A stretch of DNA of 64,000 nucleotides from Ecdyonurus torrentis (Eukaryota > Arthropoda > Insecta > Ephemeroptera > Heptageniidae): assembly GCA_949318235.1 (NCBI GenBank), contig OX439134.1, positions 29,458,459 to 29,522,458 of the forward strand, read 5' to 3'. The position numbers and the translations under genes are program-made. Under the pieces are notes generated by a model, which was not told where the DNA came from, made no database searches, and saw only the letters and a program-made list of their open reading frames with translations. Below are positions 51,248 to 63,253 of this stretch, piece by piece (the stretch's first letter is position 1; each line of letters opens with the position of its first letter).

Positions 51248-52747
51248 TATCATATATTATATAAAATAGTTAATATTAATGAAAATAGCTAGGAGAGATA
51301 TGTTATAATTGGTCATTTAAAAATTCATCAATTGAATATTATTGTTTCTTTAATAATAACGTTTTCAATGTCTTTTTAAACATAATAGGATTTTCAATCT
51401 GTCTAATATGTGTAGGCAAATTATTATAGATCTGCAAATATCCACAGAAAGGTCCTCTAGCTGTTACATTTCAGTTCTTTTATAAATACTTGAAAAATGC
51501 TCGTAAAAAGAAAGTAATTTTATTCCATCGGGTATGCAAATGGTGTTCCTTTTAAGCTTCCAACATATCACGAAAAAAAAAAAAAAAAAAAAAAAAAAAA
51601 CTATACTGCTAGCACGGATAAAAATAATTCTATATAGCTCAATGCAGCAACATTTATGCACAATATCATAATTTTAATCCTAATTATTTTAATTTTAATT
51701 AATATGCTAACAATGTAGTGCTCATAATTTATGCTATATTGTACAGCGATTTATACTACATAGCATAATTAATAGTGCAAATGTTAAGCATAATATTTTT
51801 ATTTTTTATTATTTTCAATATTATTATTATCATTTTAAACACAATAATTACAAAATCCAACCAAGGCCAAGCTTTATCGGTCGGTTCACTTTTTTTTATA
51901 CCATATTATGTCTCTTTAATCTTTATATTTTTATTCAAGTTTCTGAATTATCATAACTGAAAGTTGAGTTGGTTTTACTCAATAAGTTTCAGTTATGACG
52001 ATTATAAAACTTGAGTTGTTTCGCACTTCAGTTATTTCAACTCAGGTATTTCTCTCGGTGTACATATTCTAGATGAAATAAAAAACAAATAAAACAAAAA
52101 GAAAATGGAAATACAATTGTTATCACCGTAATTATAACAAACAAATAAAAAGAAAAAAGAAAAAGAGAAAAAATTGTTGCAAAATATTTCTTTATATTCT
52201 ATTTCATACTATTTTTATTTGTGATTTTTTTTAATTTAGATGGAATTTGATTCCATATAGTTTAGGCAATAAATATTTTTTGGATATACTTAAAATAGCA
52301 GCAATACAATATAGTAGTTCTTCAATGCAGCATCAAATACGTGATTAATTATTTTCCCTGAATAATGGTAGGTATACGAATCTTGTTAATTGCAACGTAC
52401 AGGCAAATATTAAACTGGAATATAGGTATTGCGATATACCAACCATAAGTCATGTCATCTAAAGTATTTCAAATAAATAAATTTTAACTTTATTTATTTA
52501 GCAACAGACAAGTGCATACACATAATAAAAGATAGAATGAAACAAAAGAATATTATAATTAAATAATAATTATTTTTTACATTCTAGACATATTATATGT
52601 ATAATTATTATAGTATATGTATATTTTTTTCTTTTTTTTTTTCTTGGATAGCGTCTTCAAAAAATATAAAAAGAATTTCATAAATAATTATATTTTGCCT
52701 AGCCTATATGTATATAGGATATTAATGAGTAAAATGATAGGAAATAT

Positions 52748-52803
<56 letters not shown>

Positions 52804-52933
52804 TTTGATTGCAGACATGAACCTTCTGTATTTATGTAGAACATTACTTTCAGTCTCCATATATTGAGAATGGAATAAAATTTAATATACTGTAGAAGTA
52901 TGTGGTTGACCGGTTGAGTGTTCTTTGTATATA
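50453..52933. other. Intergenic AT-rich DNA between two Ly6 genes
   Basis: Includes (TA)n(CA)n at 51,214-51,247, an A homopolymer at 51,574-51,600, a GCATAAT-type repeat at about 51,660-51,790, and (CT)n at 52,750-52,801. No further Ly6 exon was recognised. Confidence 0.5.
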
Positions 52934-53130
52934 GGGTGGTTTCATTGATGTTAAAGTCGACGCCATAAGTGAGCGCTAAATAACATGGGCCAGTATAGGA
53001 AAATGACTCATTTTGCCAGTTTAAAAATACTTCGCAATATTTTTGTGAGCATTGATGCTGTTAATAGGTTGAATTAGTATCTCAATATGCAAGAAAATAG
53101 TAATAACCAAAAAATAGCTCATTTTTCAAA
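52934..53130. repeat. MITE family B copy, 3'-truncated
   Basis: TAGGGTGGTTTCATTGATGT, GTCGACGCCATAAGTGAGCG and the interior are present. The right end after AAAAATAGCTCATTTTTC is lost. Confidence 0.8.
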
Positions 53131-53425
53131 TACTTTTTTTTTTAAATTTAAATAATAGGTTTATTAAAATCAATCCTATATTTTACTATATAGTTCATAC
53201 TCATCGTATTTGTTATTTTAATAAAAATTTCTTGGTATATACTGCAATTCCCTACTTCCCTCCCCTCGCGTTTTGACAGTAATAGTTTTTTAAAGGAGAA
53301 AAAAATAACCGGTTTAATATTTTCATTTATTTCTGAAATACACGGTTTCCTTGGTACAATAATAAATTAAAAATACAACATGAGGTAATTAAGGAAGATA
53401 ATATTTACAAAAGCATTTACATTTA

Positions 53426-53748
53426 AAGGAATAGACCAGAAGAAAACATTAGCACACAATATAAATAAATTTAGTTTGTCCCAAAACCCAACTGTAGCGC
53501 CGTATATCAGTGATCAGAAAATTTCTATTTATTTATGGAACCCGCACAACACTTTTATACTAATTTTTTAATGGTTCTGACGTCAGAAACCAGAATTGTC
53601 ACGCAAATAGCATTATTTTACAGTATTTTTTTGCTCCTTGTGGGGTCCATTTAAATTCCTGGTAAAAATTGTCACCAATATTGGAGATTCTGTTTTGTGT
53701 TCAATCGTTAAAAAGTATACATGTTGTTTCATGTGGTCTATGGCTTTA
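53426..53748. repeat. MITE family D copy beside Ly6 stop codon
   Basis: TTAAAGGAATAGACCAGAAG to ATGTGGTCTATGGCTTTAA. It ends 9 bp before the stop codon of the minus-strand Ly6 gene (53757), so it must lie in the mRNA's 3' UTR or supply its end. Confidence 0.85.
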
Positions 53749-53756
53749 AATTAAAA

Positions 53757-54610
53757 TCATAAAATCAATGAAGATAAAAAGGTTATACATAGAACTGAAA
53801 TCAGCCCGTAAACAGAAACTGCTGCACTTATTGATTCCGCCACACTTGGTCTTGAAGTAACGTGGTCCACAAGTCCTACAGTGGACTCAAAATATTCTGC
53901 TGAAGTGGGCCTAATTGAAGGTAACTTTGTAGAAAGTACTGTATCAGGACGTCTATTAGGTACTCTAGCAGGTCCAGATTGAGGTCCAAGTGGTCCACTT
54001 TGAGGTACAACTGATGGCCCACCTTGACTTTGGGACTTTATTATTTTACTGTCGATGTTACAGAAGTCACCTTCACATGTATTACAAAATGTAACATTTT
54101 GATTTAATCGCTCAAATGTTTGACGATATAGTTCACATGTGAATTTGCTACCGAATACACTGCATCCTCGGGTGGACATCTGTTGTCCATCATCTGTAAC
54201 ACACAGCAATTAATGTCAATAAACCGGCGATGAAAATTATTTAAATATATAAATAAGTAGTGGCTTAAAATCCGTTAAAGTATCCCTCATTTAAATTTTT
54301 CCGGAATCGATTGATTTATTTTTTTTTTTTTTTTTTTTTTGTTAAATCGCAACAACAACAACAAAAGTGTTTTCTCCATATAAGCGTAATTTAAAATTAG
54401 GGGATCCCGTACCTTTTTCTATTGCGCGCCTCTGATTGGTGTTACGTCACGCCAGTAAGAAGCATTGAGTACTTTCTGATCATAAAATTGTAAAAAGTAG
54501 AAGTAGGAACGAGTTTTTTTTTTTTTTTTTTTAACGAATGAGGCCCCACGCACGCACTAGTGAGAGAAAAACTTAAGGTCCAACAATTTCCTATCCTGAA
54601 GCATTGTAAG

Positions 54611-54688
<78 letters not shown>

Positions 54689-55462
54689 AAAACTAAAAAG
54701 CTGATTTTTCTAAATGAGAGATAATGAACGTTTAGGTACTTGTTTTATTATAAATTGATAATAATAAAAAATAAATAAAACATTAAAAAACGTACACAAC
54801 GTGAAAAGTAAATAACTTACATGTAACCACTGAAGTAAAGCAAACTGGCTTGGGTGGTTTACTGGCATCAATATTCAAACTTCCTTTGAACTGTTCCAAG
54901 TACTGTGGACTTGCAGAGGAACACTCTTGTGCCTCGGAACAGTCAGGAGAATTCGGCGTATCTTCACATTTGTAGCAGTAGAGAGCACATCCTGCAGGAT
55001 ACAAAGTCATCATTAGCAATTAGTTTTAGTTTCCGCCGTGTTTTCATTACGTTGTAGATAGATATACATTTTGAATTACAGTAGATTAAGAAATTCTAAG
55101 ACATTATCAACATTTGAAAGTGATTATAGGCGCACATATCTGAATGCCAAACAGCTTCGCTTGTAGTACTTTTTATTTTTTTTCCCCTTTCTATTATGAT
55201 TTTTTTTTTATTATTCTCCATTACTAATTTTTTTTATTAGTTTTTTTTAAAGATATTGTAACTTTTTTTTTTCTTTTGTTCTCTTGCTACGTAGTATTAT
55301 TACTACTTCTCTCATATTAGAATTGTGTATGCAATCAAAGATTATCATAAATGTTTTCTGTTGGGGTTAGGTGTAAGAGTGGGCCACACATATTGTCAGC
55401 CTTAAACCTCGCCCTTTCAAAAATTTGAATTTTTTTTCTATGCATTTTTTTGAATAAAGACG

Positions 55463-55522
<60 letters not shown>

Positions 55523-55983
55523 TGTATTTATATGAGTTCATATGTGCGTATGTGTCATTGCAAAGAGATGTCAATTTTTATATATGTATAGGGTGGTTAC
55601 ATTCATATAAAAGTCGACGCCATATGTGAGCACTAAATAACATGCGTTGATGGGAAAATGACTCATTTTGCCATTTTAAGAATTAAGTTATCAATATTTT
55701 TTACAGCATTGATGCTGTTAACAGGTTTTAAGTGCGAGAAAAATAATGATAAAAAAATTAACTAATTTTCCATAAAATAGCCAAATACCTCGCGTTTGTC
55801 CTCTGCTGAGCAATGCTATTCATCGCTCGCCAGCATGGCGCCAAAAACGCATTAAGTATGACATGCGCATAAAATTTAACTTTAGAAGACCTTAATATTT
55901 AATTTCTGTTAATTACACTTACCTGAAGTGATAAGGAATAAAAATACAAATAAACTGTTGCCTTTGATTATTTGTCCCGTCAT
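53757..55983 (-). CDS. Ly6/uPAR-domain GPI-type surface protein, 10 cysteines
   Basis: Minus-strand exons 55983-55923, 54991-54821 and 54193-53757 give 222 residues in frame. A signal peptide (MTGQIIKGNSLFVFLFLITS) is followed by a three-finger domain with Cys at 26, 29, 38, 44, 71, 88, 97, 114, 117 and 122, the canonical ten of the Ly6/uPAR fold, including CYKC near the start and CNTCEGDFCN at the end. NVT at 110 is a possible N-glycosylation site. A Ser/Pro/Gly-rich stalk (PQSGPLGPQSGPARVP region) leads to a hydrophobic end (VYGLISVLCITFLSSLIL) expected of a GPI signal. It has the same exon layout and intron phases as the neighbour at 45578-49877 and shares TRGCS at cysteine VI, so the two are paralogues. 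Function is unknown beyond the family's surface-receptor or ligand-modulator role. Confidence 0.88.
54611..54685. repeat. (CT)n in Ly6 intron 2
   Basis: About 37 CT units. Confidence 0.95.
55465..55523. repeat. (TTTA)n microsatellite in Ly6 intron 1
   Basis: About 14 TTTA units followed by TGTATTTA. Confidence 0.95.
55589..55884. repeat. MITE family B copy in Ly6 intron 1
   Basis: TAGGGTGGTTACATTCATAT, AAAGTCGACGCCATATGTGA at left and ATGGCGCCAAAAACGCATTA ... GACATGCGCATAAA at right. Confidence 0.8.
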
Positions 55984-56349
55984 AGTGGATGTAGGCGCTG
56001 CACAAATTAAAAAACTAATTAGTAACCAAAATATGTGATTAAAATAAAAATCGTGTTATTATTATTATAAAAACAAGCTTATTGTACTGGGTGCTATGAG
56101 TTTGATAATTATTTAAATAAATTGTACTGTATATCTATATGCATAAAATGTAAATGATGACATCTTAATCACTTTTAATATAAGCTTCAGTCTTATAAAC
56201 AAAACAAATATGCGGTTGTATTTTTTTATGCATGGGAATAATAATTAAATTGCGTAATTTCTGCTACCTGCATTGAACAATTGCTATAAATATGTAGAGC
56301 ACAAATGTTGCTATTTTGTATTAACATAAGTAATCATCCTTAACATCTT
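55984..56349. other. Upstream region of Ly6 gene, AT-rich
   Basis: Presumed 5' flank of the minus-strand gene starting at 55,983. A GCATAAAT-family repeat lies at about 56,222-56,340. Confidence 0.4.
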
Positions 56350-56692
56350 AAAGCCATAGACCACATAAAACAACATATATGCTTTTTAATGAATAAACAC
56401 GAAATAGGATCTTCAAAACTAATGACAATTTTTACCAGAATGTTAATGTAGCCCCACGAGAGAGCGTGAAAAAACTGTAAAGTATGCAAATTGCGTGAAA
56501 ATTCATGTTTATGACGTCAGAAACATGCAAAAATTAGTATGAAAATGTTGTGCGGGTTGCATAAATTGAATTTTCTGATCACTACTACAGGGCTACTGTT
56601 GGGTTTTGCGACAAACTAAAGTTATTTACGTAAATCCCATCAAGTGTTTTTTTATTTATGCTTATGTTTTTCTCTGGTCTATTCCTTTAAAA
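56350..56692 (-). repeat. MITE family D copy
   Basis: TAAAGCCATAGACCACATAA to CTCTGGTCTATTCCTTTAAA, reversed relative to 11529-11872. Confidence 0.88.
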
Positions 56693-56814
56693 AGCATAAA
56701 TATTGTGTTGTACAGCATAATTATTTATGTTGTTCAAATTTAGCATTATTTATGATGATATAAGTTCAGCATACATTATGTCATTTTATTATTACCGTGA
56801 TTACTATAATAATT

Positions 56815-57118
56815 AAAGGCGTAGAACACCTTGAACAAAAAAAAATTGCCTTACATCGTAACATATCTAAATATCAACGTTAATTAGACCGGAGTCATAG
56901 ATTTCTAATCTATTTTCCATTTACTAAATGTCAGATGCGGGTTTATGACGTCACCGCTCGCTTGTTTCCGCGCGCGTGGACCAGGCGAGCTGTGATCTCA
57001 TAAACCCACATCTGCCATTTAGTAAATAGAAAATAAATTAGAAATCAATGACTCCGGTCTAATTAACGCTGATATTTAGGTATGCTAGGATATAAGTCAG
57101 TTTTTTGTTCAAGGTCTT
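56815..57118. repeat. MITE family C palindromic copy
   Basis: TAAAGGCGTAGAACACCTTG left; right end decays (GTTCAAGGTCTTTAA). Centre CCGCGCGCGTGGACC. Confidence 0.9.
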
Positions 57119-58056
57119 TAATATATCTTTGCTTTTTTATAATTTTTAATTGCAAGTTTTCTTTGTTTTGTAATTATAAAGAATTGTTTCATATAAAAAT
57201 GTCAATTAATATGACATTTGTAAATAATAATAATATAAATTATTATAAAATAAGAATCAACCGATAGGTTATGCCTTTTGGTTGGATTTTGTATGATGAT
57301 GCGTTTAAAAAACAAACATAAAAAATGAACACTTACTTACAATGTTGTTGATAAGGCTTCTTTATTCTTTGTTTTAAACTCACGAGTATGTTAATACAAT
57401 TAACTTTACTATCTCGTTTATTATTGCCTTATATTCTATAAGTTCCTGCGGTTTTTATCTTACGTCCGTTCTGTCTCTGAGTCAATTAATATTTCATCTG
57501 AATAATAAGAACTGGAATGTGAATTCTTCTGAAATCTATGGTATATATTACGTATTATGTGACCTATTTTATTTATCAGCTTATTAGGTCAAATTCGCTA
57601 ATGTTATTTCTTCGTATAATATATCTTTTGTCTATACTTTCATATACGGCAAAATAGTTTAGCGTCATTTTTTTTAAGCATTTAAAACATTTAATCATCA
57701 TTGGAATTTTCCTTTTTATAAAAAAAATTGGATCAATATTATGTAAATTGGCGGTTATTTATGACAATACCAATTAATATAATAATACTAATACTATACT
57801 ATCAACATAGGGAATATAGTATTTATGTACCATATATTAAATATAAATACCATATAATATTATTAAATACCATATAGTGCATATTATGATATTATACTAA
57901 AATTTTGGTGCTTCTAAATAAAAAAAAAATAATAATAATAATAAAATCATATAATAGAAAAACTGATTAAGCATGCAGAATAAAAAAATAAAAGTAGCAG
58001 AAGTTTCTACTTTTTTTTTTATTTATTATTATTATTTTTTTTTTCATAGAATATTA
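57119..58056. other. Intergenic AT-rich DNA, nothing recognised
   Basis: Many ATATTA/ATAATA words. No frame with conserved character. Confidence 0.4.
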
Positions 58057-58170
58057 TTAATGCTGTTCGTAAACCCTGTTCTCTTGCACCAAAAAATGCG
58101 CATTCCATTTGAATAACCAAAGGCGATCGTCATTTTTGGTGCAGAGAACAGGGTTTACGAACAGCATTAT
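58057..58170. repeat. MITE family G copy 4
   Basis: TAATGCTGTTCGTAAACCCT / AGGGTTTACGAACAGCATTA with GCACCAAAAAATGCGCATTC and TCGTCATTTTTGGTGC. Confidence 0.92.
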
Positions 58171-59054
58171 TATAAATATATATAAATCTATAATGCTTTT
58201 TGATATTTCAAATTTTGTATTTATGATATGATTATAAATAATCAATCTAAAAATGCATCGCAATTTTTAATAAAATACAATCTTAAAATTTCTCATAAAA
58301 ACTTTGGTGTTATAAGTATTACTCGTATTTATTTTGAGTAAAAATCAGTTTCACATATAATGAAGTACAGTACAGTGTTCTCAATGGATATAATAAGGTT
58401 ATGTATAAATTGACGCTATTACTGCAAAAATGAAAATGAGTCCGTTGTGATGAATATTTTATATACCTTCTGTAAAATCAGCTTGATGCGTAAACAATTT
58501 TTAAAAAATGCAATAATATACCAATTTTTATCTCTTTTATATTATTATTATTTATTCCTCAAATTTTGTATGTATAATTTTAGATTTGATGTTAAATTAT
58601 TTATCTTTTATAATAAAAACAGCGAGTAATAATTCATATTTATTAAACTTCGTCTCAGGGTTGGAGCGATAAGGAGGCGAACTAAACCCATCAGCAGGCG
58701 TGAGGTAAAATATGTGCGTGTTTTTGGCAAAGACCTACTCGCGGTTTTTTGGGCTCTTTTGATCCCCTCACAAGTGGACCACGTCTTCTTGTCTTAGACT
58801 CTTTGACATGATAAGTTGTTATTATTTGTTTTATGTCTGTTGTGTCTTTGACTTGTTATACTCTGTATTGATATGGAATGTATAATGAAATATTATATCT
58901 TAATCGCTCCCTAGGCTCGCGCATTAAGGCTCATTAAGCGTGTACTTGGGAAAGAGAGAGAGAGAGAGATTTTTTTGCATGTCGTTTGAAATGTGAATTA
59001 ATTATGAATGAGTGGTAAAAAAACATTTTTGTATTGTATAAATTTTAGAAAAAG

Positions 59055-59056
<2 letters not shown>
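58171..59056. other. Intergenic DNA with a less AT-rich island
   Basis: 58,650-58,960 (GGGTTGGAGCGATAAGGAGG ... CTCGCGCATTAAGGC) is distinctly less AT-rich. It could be the 3' end of a retrotransposon or a noncoding transcript, but no long frame supports either. Confidence 0.4.

Positions 59057-59125
<69 letters not shown>
59057..59125. repeat. (AG)n microsatellite
   Basis: About 34 AG units. Confidence 0.95.
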
Positions 59126-59130
<5 letters not shown>

Positions 59131-59764
59131 ATGACTCGTTATCTTACAAATGTTGTACGAATTTTAAATATTCATAGAATCTGTATGTAAAATATATAGC
59201 AACAAATTAACAAATTACTAGAAACAGTTGAAAAACACAAATTAACTCCCAGAGGGTGACATCATCAGAGCCTCAGAGGTATATGAACATCGTCCATTAG
59301 CCAACAAATTGAAAAGGGAAATTTTATAATATGGAGCAAGAGTGAAGAAAAATATAAAAAATAGACGGAAACCACGATATTCTGAGGTGAAGAATACATT
59401 TCTCAAAACAGGAAAAGTAATTTTATTATCTTTAGATTTAAATGTGACAGTGTAACTTTCATGTATAGTTTTTAAAATTTAGTTGGATTCTTGAAGTTTT
59501 TAAAGGTAAATAATTAATCATTATATATAATTAATCATCATTAATAAAATAATTAAAATAATTATCATAGGTTTACGAACTTGTGTTTTTTAAAGTAATT
59601 TTTCAATTCAGTTTTTTTTTCTGAACATTTTCTTTAAAAAAATAAATTACGTAATTTATTATGGTGTATTGCACAGTTCCTATATTGTAGAGCATAAATG
59701 TTGCAATTTTGTATTACTCTATAGATAATATGCTATGTACTGTGTCTTGTATAATCACTATACA
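59126..59764. other. Intergenic DNA, no gene seen
   Basis: 59,200-59,400 has mixed composition without a frame. From about 59,640 a GCATAAAT-family repeat leads into the pentanucleotide array. Confidence 0.4.
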
Positions 59765-60019
59765 ATATAGCATAGTATAGTATAGTATAGTATAGTATAG
59801 TATAGTATAGTATAGTATAGTATAGTATAGTATAGTATAGTATAGTATAGTATAGTATAGTATATAGTATAGTATAGTATAGTATAGTATAGTATAGTAT
59901 AGTATAGTATAGTATATAGTATAGTATAGTATAGTATAGTATAGTATAGTATAGTATAGTATAGTATAGTATAGTATAGTATAGTATAGTATAGTATATA
60001 GTATAGTATAGTATAGTAT
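59765..60019. repeat. (TATAG)n array, left part
   Basis: About 50 units of TATAG with occasional TATATAG slips. It starts directly after CACTATACAATATAGCA of a GCATAAAT-family repeat. Confidence 0.97.
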
Positions 60020-60160
60020 CAGTGGCGGTCCTACAGGGGGGATTGAGGGGCGGATATCCCCGGGCCCACTAGGTTTGGGGGGCCCGGGACGAGGCCTACA
60101 TATAAAAAATTCAAATAAGCTAAAAAAATAGGGGAAAAAAAAGGAACTTAAGGGACGGGA

Positions 60161-60260
<100 letters not shown>

Positions 60261-60523
60261 TAAGAACCAATTTAATGATTTTCATTAGTAAAATTATTCC
60301 TATCAAACAAATTATCCAAACAAATTTATAATGTAAAAAAAAAAAAAAAAAAAAAACTAAAACATATTATATAAATCTACAGAAAAAACACAATATCTCT
60401 TTAATTTACTAGTAATAATACTTCAGTATTTTCTTATATTTTTAAACAAGGGCCTCCCTGGTTTAAAAAGGTAAAATAAACTATACTTACTATAGAACTA
60501 GAATTATAATGAAGACTTAAAAA

Positions 60524-60808
60524 AAATTCAGGGTGTTATTTTATTGCATTTTCATTCTAAAAGAGGGCAATGTCATTGAGTATTAATTCTTTTTAAAATT
60601 CTTAAACTGACGTTACGGTAACTTTTCCTATGCCCGCATGCATAGAGGTATTGCGTGTTGACATTTTTTTGATTTTTTTTAATAGAAATGCTTATTGAAC
60701 TTAAAATTTACAATTCTGCAAATAAATCGATTCAGGACAATGTCTTCTTTTAGAATTTGAAATAAAATTTTACCCTGAAAACTTTTTTAGTCTTCCTCAT
60801 TGGCCTGG
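60524..60808. repeat. MITE family P copy 3, inside the hAT-like element
   Basis: TCAGGGTGTTATTTTATTGC, TAAAAGAGGGCAATGTCATT at left, AATCGATTCAGGACAATGTC ... TTTTAGTCTTCCTCATTGG at right. Confidence 0.7.
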
Positions 60809-60885
60809 CGTAGGTAAAAAATTGTTCAATGATAAATAAACACTATAGCTCGATCTACCTAAATTTTAACATTTGTATTCGTCAA

Positions 60886-60985
60886 ATTGACCTTGTCCTC
60901 TGCTCCTTAAATGATGATGACGATCAACTTTGGCTATTCAAATAGAATGTGCATTTTTTTTTTTTTGGCAAGAGACTAGGGTTTA
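60886..60985. repeat. Decayed MITE family G copy inside the hAT-like element
   Basis: TCCTCTGCTCC, TGACGATCAACTTTGGCTAT and TAGGGTTTACAAACATCA correspond to the family G arms with many changes. Confidence 0.6.
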
Positions 60986-61427
60986 CAAACATCACTTTTG
61001 TTTCGGAAATTTGAAAATAATTCTAACAGAAAAAAAAAAAAAAAAAACTAAAATTTAGCGTTTAGAGAATATGAAGGAAACATTTTTTACATGCGCTTAA
61101 TCTCGCCTAAATCTGCAAAGTAATTAAAAATAATTTACTTTGCATTATGAATTTTTGTACACTTTTTTAAAAAATATTTCATTCTAAATTAAAGTTTAAT
61201 TGTTTAAAAAAAAAGAAAAAAAAAACATAAAATAAAAAGAGTTTTTTTTTTTTTTCTTAAAGCTATCTGCACTGACAAGTATACTGAATTTATGCACGGA
61301 ATTGCCTGTAAATAGTCACGTGTTAAAAAAATCGCGCCTGCGGCGGGCTATTGGCGCTTCGCGCATCTATTGAGGGGGCCCTGTCAGATTTCTGTCCCCG
61401 GGCCCAAAATTCGTAGGACCGCCACTG

Positions 61428-62247
61428 TATAGTATAGTATAGTATAGTATAGTATAGTATAGTATAGTATAGTATAGTATAGTATAGTATAGTATAGTAT
61501 ATAGTATAGTATAGTATAGTATAGTATAGTATAGTATAGTATAGTATAGTATAGTATAGTATAGTATAGTATAGTATAGTATAGTATAGTATAGTATAGT
61601 ATAGTATAGTAGTATAGTATAGTATAGTATAGTATAGTATAGTATAGTATAGTATAGTATAGTATAGTATAGTATAGTATAGTATAGTATAGTATAGTAT
61701 AGTATAGTATAGTATAGTATAGTATAGTATATAGTATAGTATAGTATAGTATAGTATAGTATAGTATAGTATAGTATAGTATAGTATAGTATAGTATAGT
61801 ATAGTATAGTATAGTATAGTATAGTATAGTATAGTATAGTATAGTATAGTATAGTATAGTATAGTATAGTATAGTATAGTATAGTATGTGTATAGTATAG
61901 TATAGTATAGTATAGTATAGTATAGTATAGTATAGTATAGTATAGTATAGTATAGTATAGTATAGTATAGTATAGTATAGTATAGTATAGTATAGTATAG
62001 TATAGTATAGTATAGTATAGTATATAGTATAGTATAGTATAGTATAGTATAGTATAGTATAGTATAGTATAGTATAGTATAGTATAGTATAGTATATAGT
62101 ATAGTATAGTATAGTATAGTATAGTATAGTATAGTATAGTATAGTATAGTATAGTATAGTATAGTATAGTATAGTATAGTATAGTATAGTATAGTATAGT
62201 ATAGTATAGTATAGTATAGTATAGTATAGTATAGTATAGTATGTGTA
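61428..62247. repeat. (TATAG)n array, right part
   Basis: About 160 units with rare TATATAG, AGTAGTAT and TATGTGTATAG variants. It ends at TATAATCGCTATACAATATA of a GCATAATT-family repeat. The frames across it are not genes. Confidence 0.97.
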
Positions 62248-62631
62248 TAGTATAATCGCTATACAATATAGCATAATTAATGTTATTGTTATATGCATAA
62301 ACGATGCTGCATTATAAGCTGAGCTAGCGTAATCATTACATTACGTATTTATTTTTGTAAGTGCTGTATGATTCATGTAAGATATTAACTGTATTGTTGT
62401 TCAATAGATTTTTTTTTAAGGGACAACAGAGCTTAGTTGTACATATCTTTAAAAATTATGATAAACTTTTGTGTAGTATTCTATTCTTATATATATAATG
62501 ATATGAGAAATGTTAAAGCATTCTCATTATTGTGTTTGTATAATTGCCTATATATAATATTGTGCTTTTTGCTACAAGGTTTCTACTGTTAGTATACTGT
62601 TAACCCGATTAACAGTGTTAACTTATAAAAC
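62248..62631 (+). promoter_or_regulatory. Upstream region of the third Ly6 gene
   Basis: AT-rich 5' flank. A TATATATAATA word near 62,550 and repeated GTTAAC/TTAACAGTGTTAAC just before the ATG are visible. No promoter element can be assigned with certainty. Confidence 0.35.
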
Positions 62632-63190
62632 ATGAGAAGGTTGGACATTTTATTGACGTTTGCTACATTCGTTCATTCAGGTAAGAAAAACAAACAAACA
62701 ATTTTTAAATATATTTGTCAACAGGCACGTTCTATGCAAGAGACGTAAAGACACCAGGTAAATAAGTAATTAACAGTACAACTAAAATGTGGCCTTGGTT
62801 TTTATATAGGACTTTATTATATCCTCTCCAGTCCCAGTAACTGGAACTATATAAGCTCCAGTATATAATATACAATACAGTTGACTTTAGATAGTTCAAT
62901 AAAAAAAAAAGAAAGAAAAAGAAATAGAAAATTTTGAGATAAAAATACAACAATTGGACCAGAAAATGCCCCTAAATTTACGTAATTTTTAACGCTATTT
63001 TGAGCAATCTACAATGGGTAGGGGGTCCACAAAAACCAGATAAACTTTTTGACAAAAGAAGTAAATTTTTGTCTTTCTAAGAGCCGCACAAAAACGGGGT
63101 TAAAGTTTACGGGACTGAAATATATATTTTTTTAAAGTCTTTATAGTCTTTTAAGTTTATTTTTTATTTTTTTATATATATAACTATATA

Positions 63191-63253
<63 letters not shown>

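Noticed and set aside
61367..62298. Two ~300-residue frames of ILYYT repeats
   Set aside because: They only translate the (TATAG)n array, which lacks stops in some frames.
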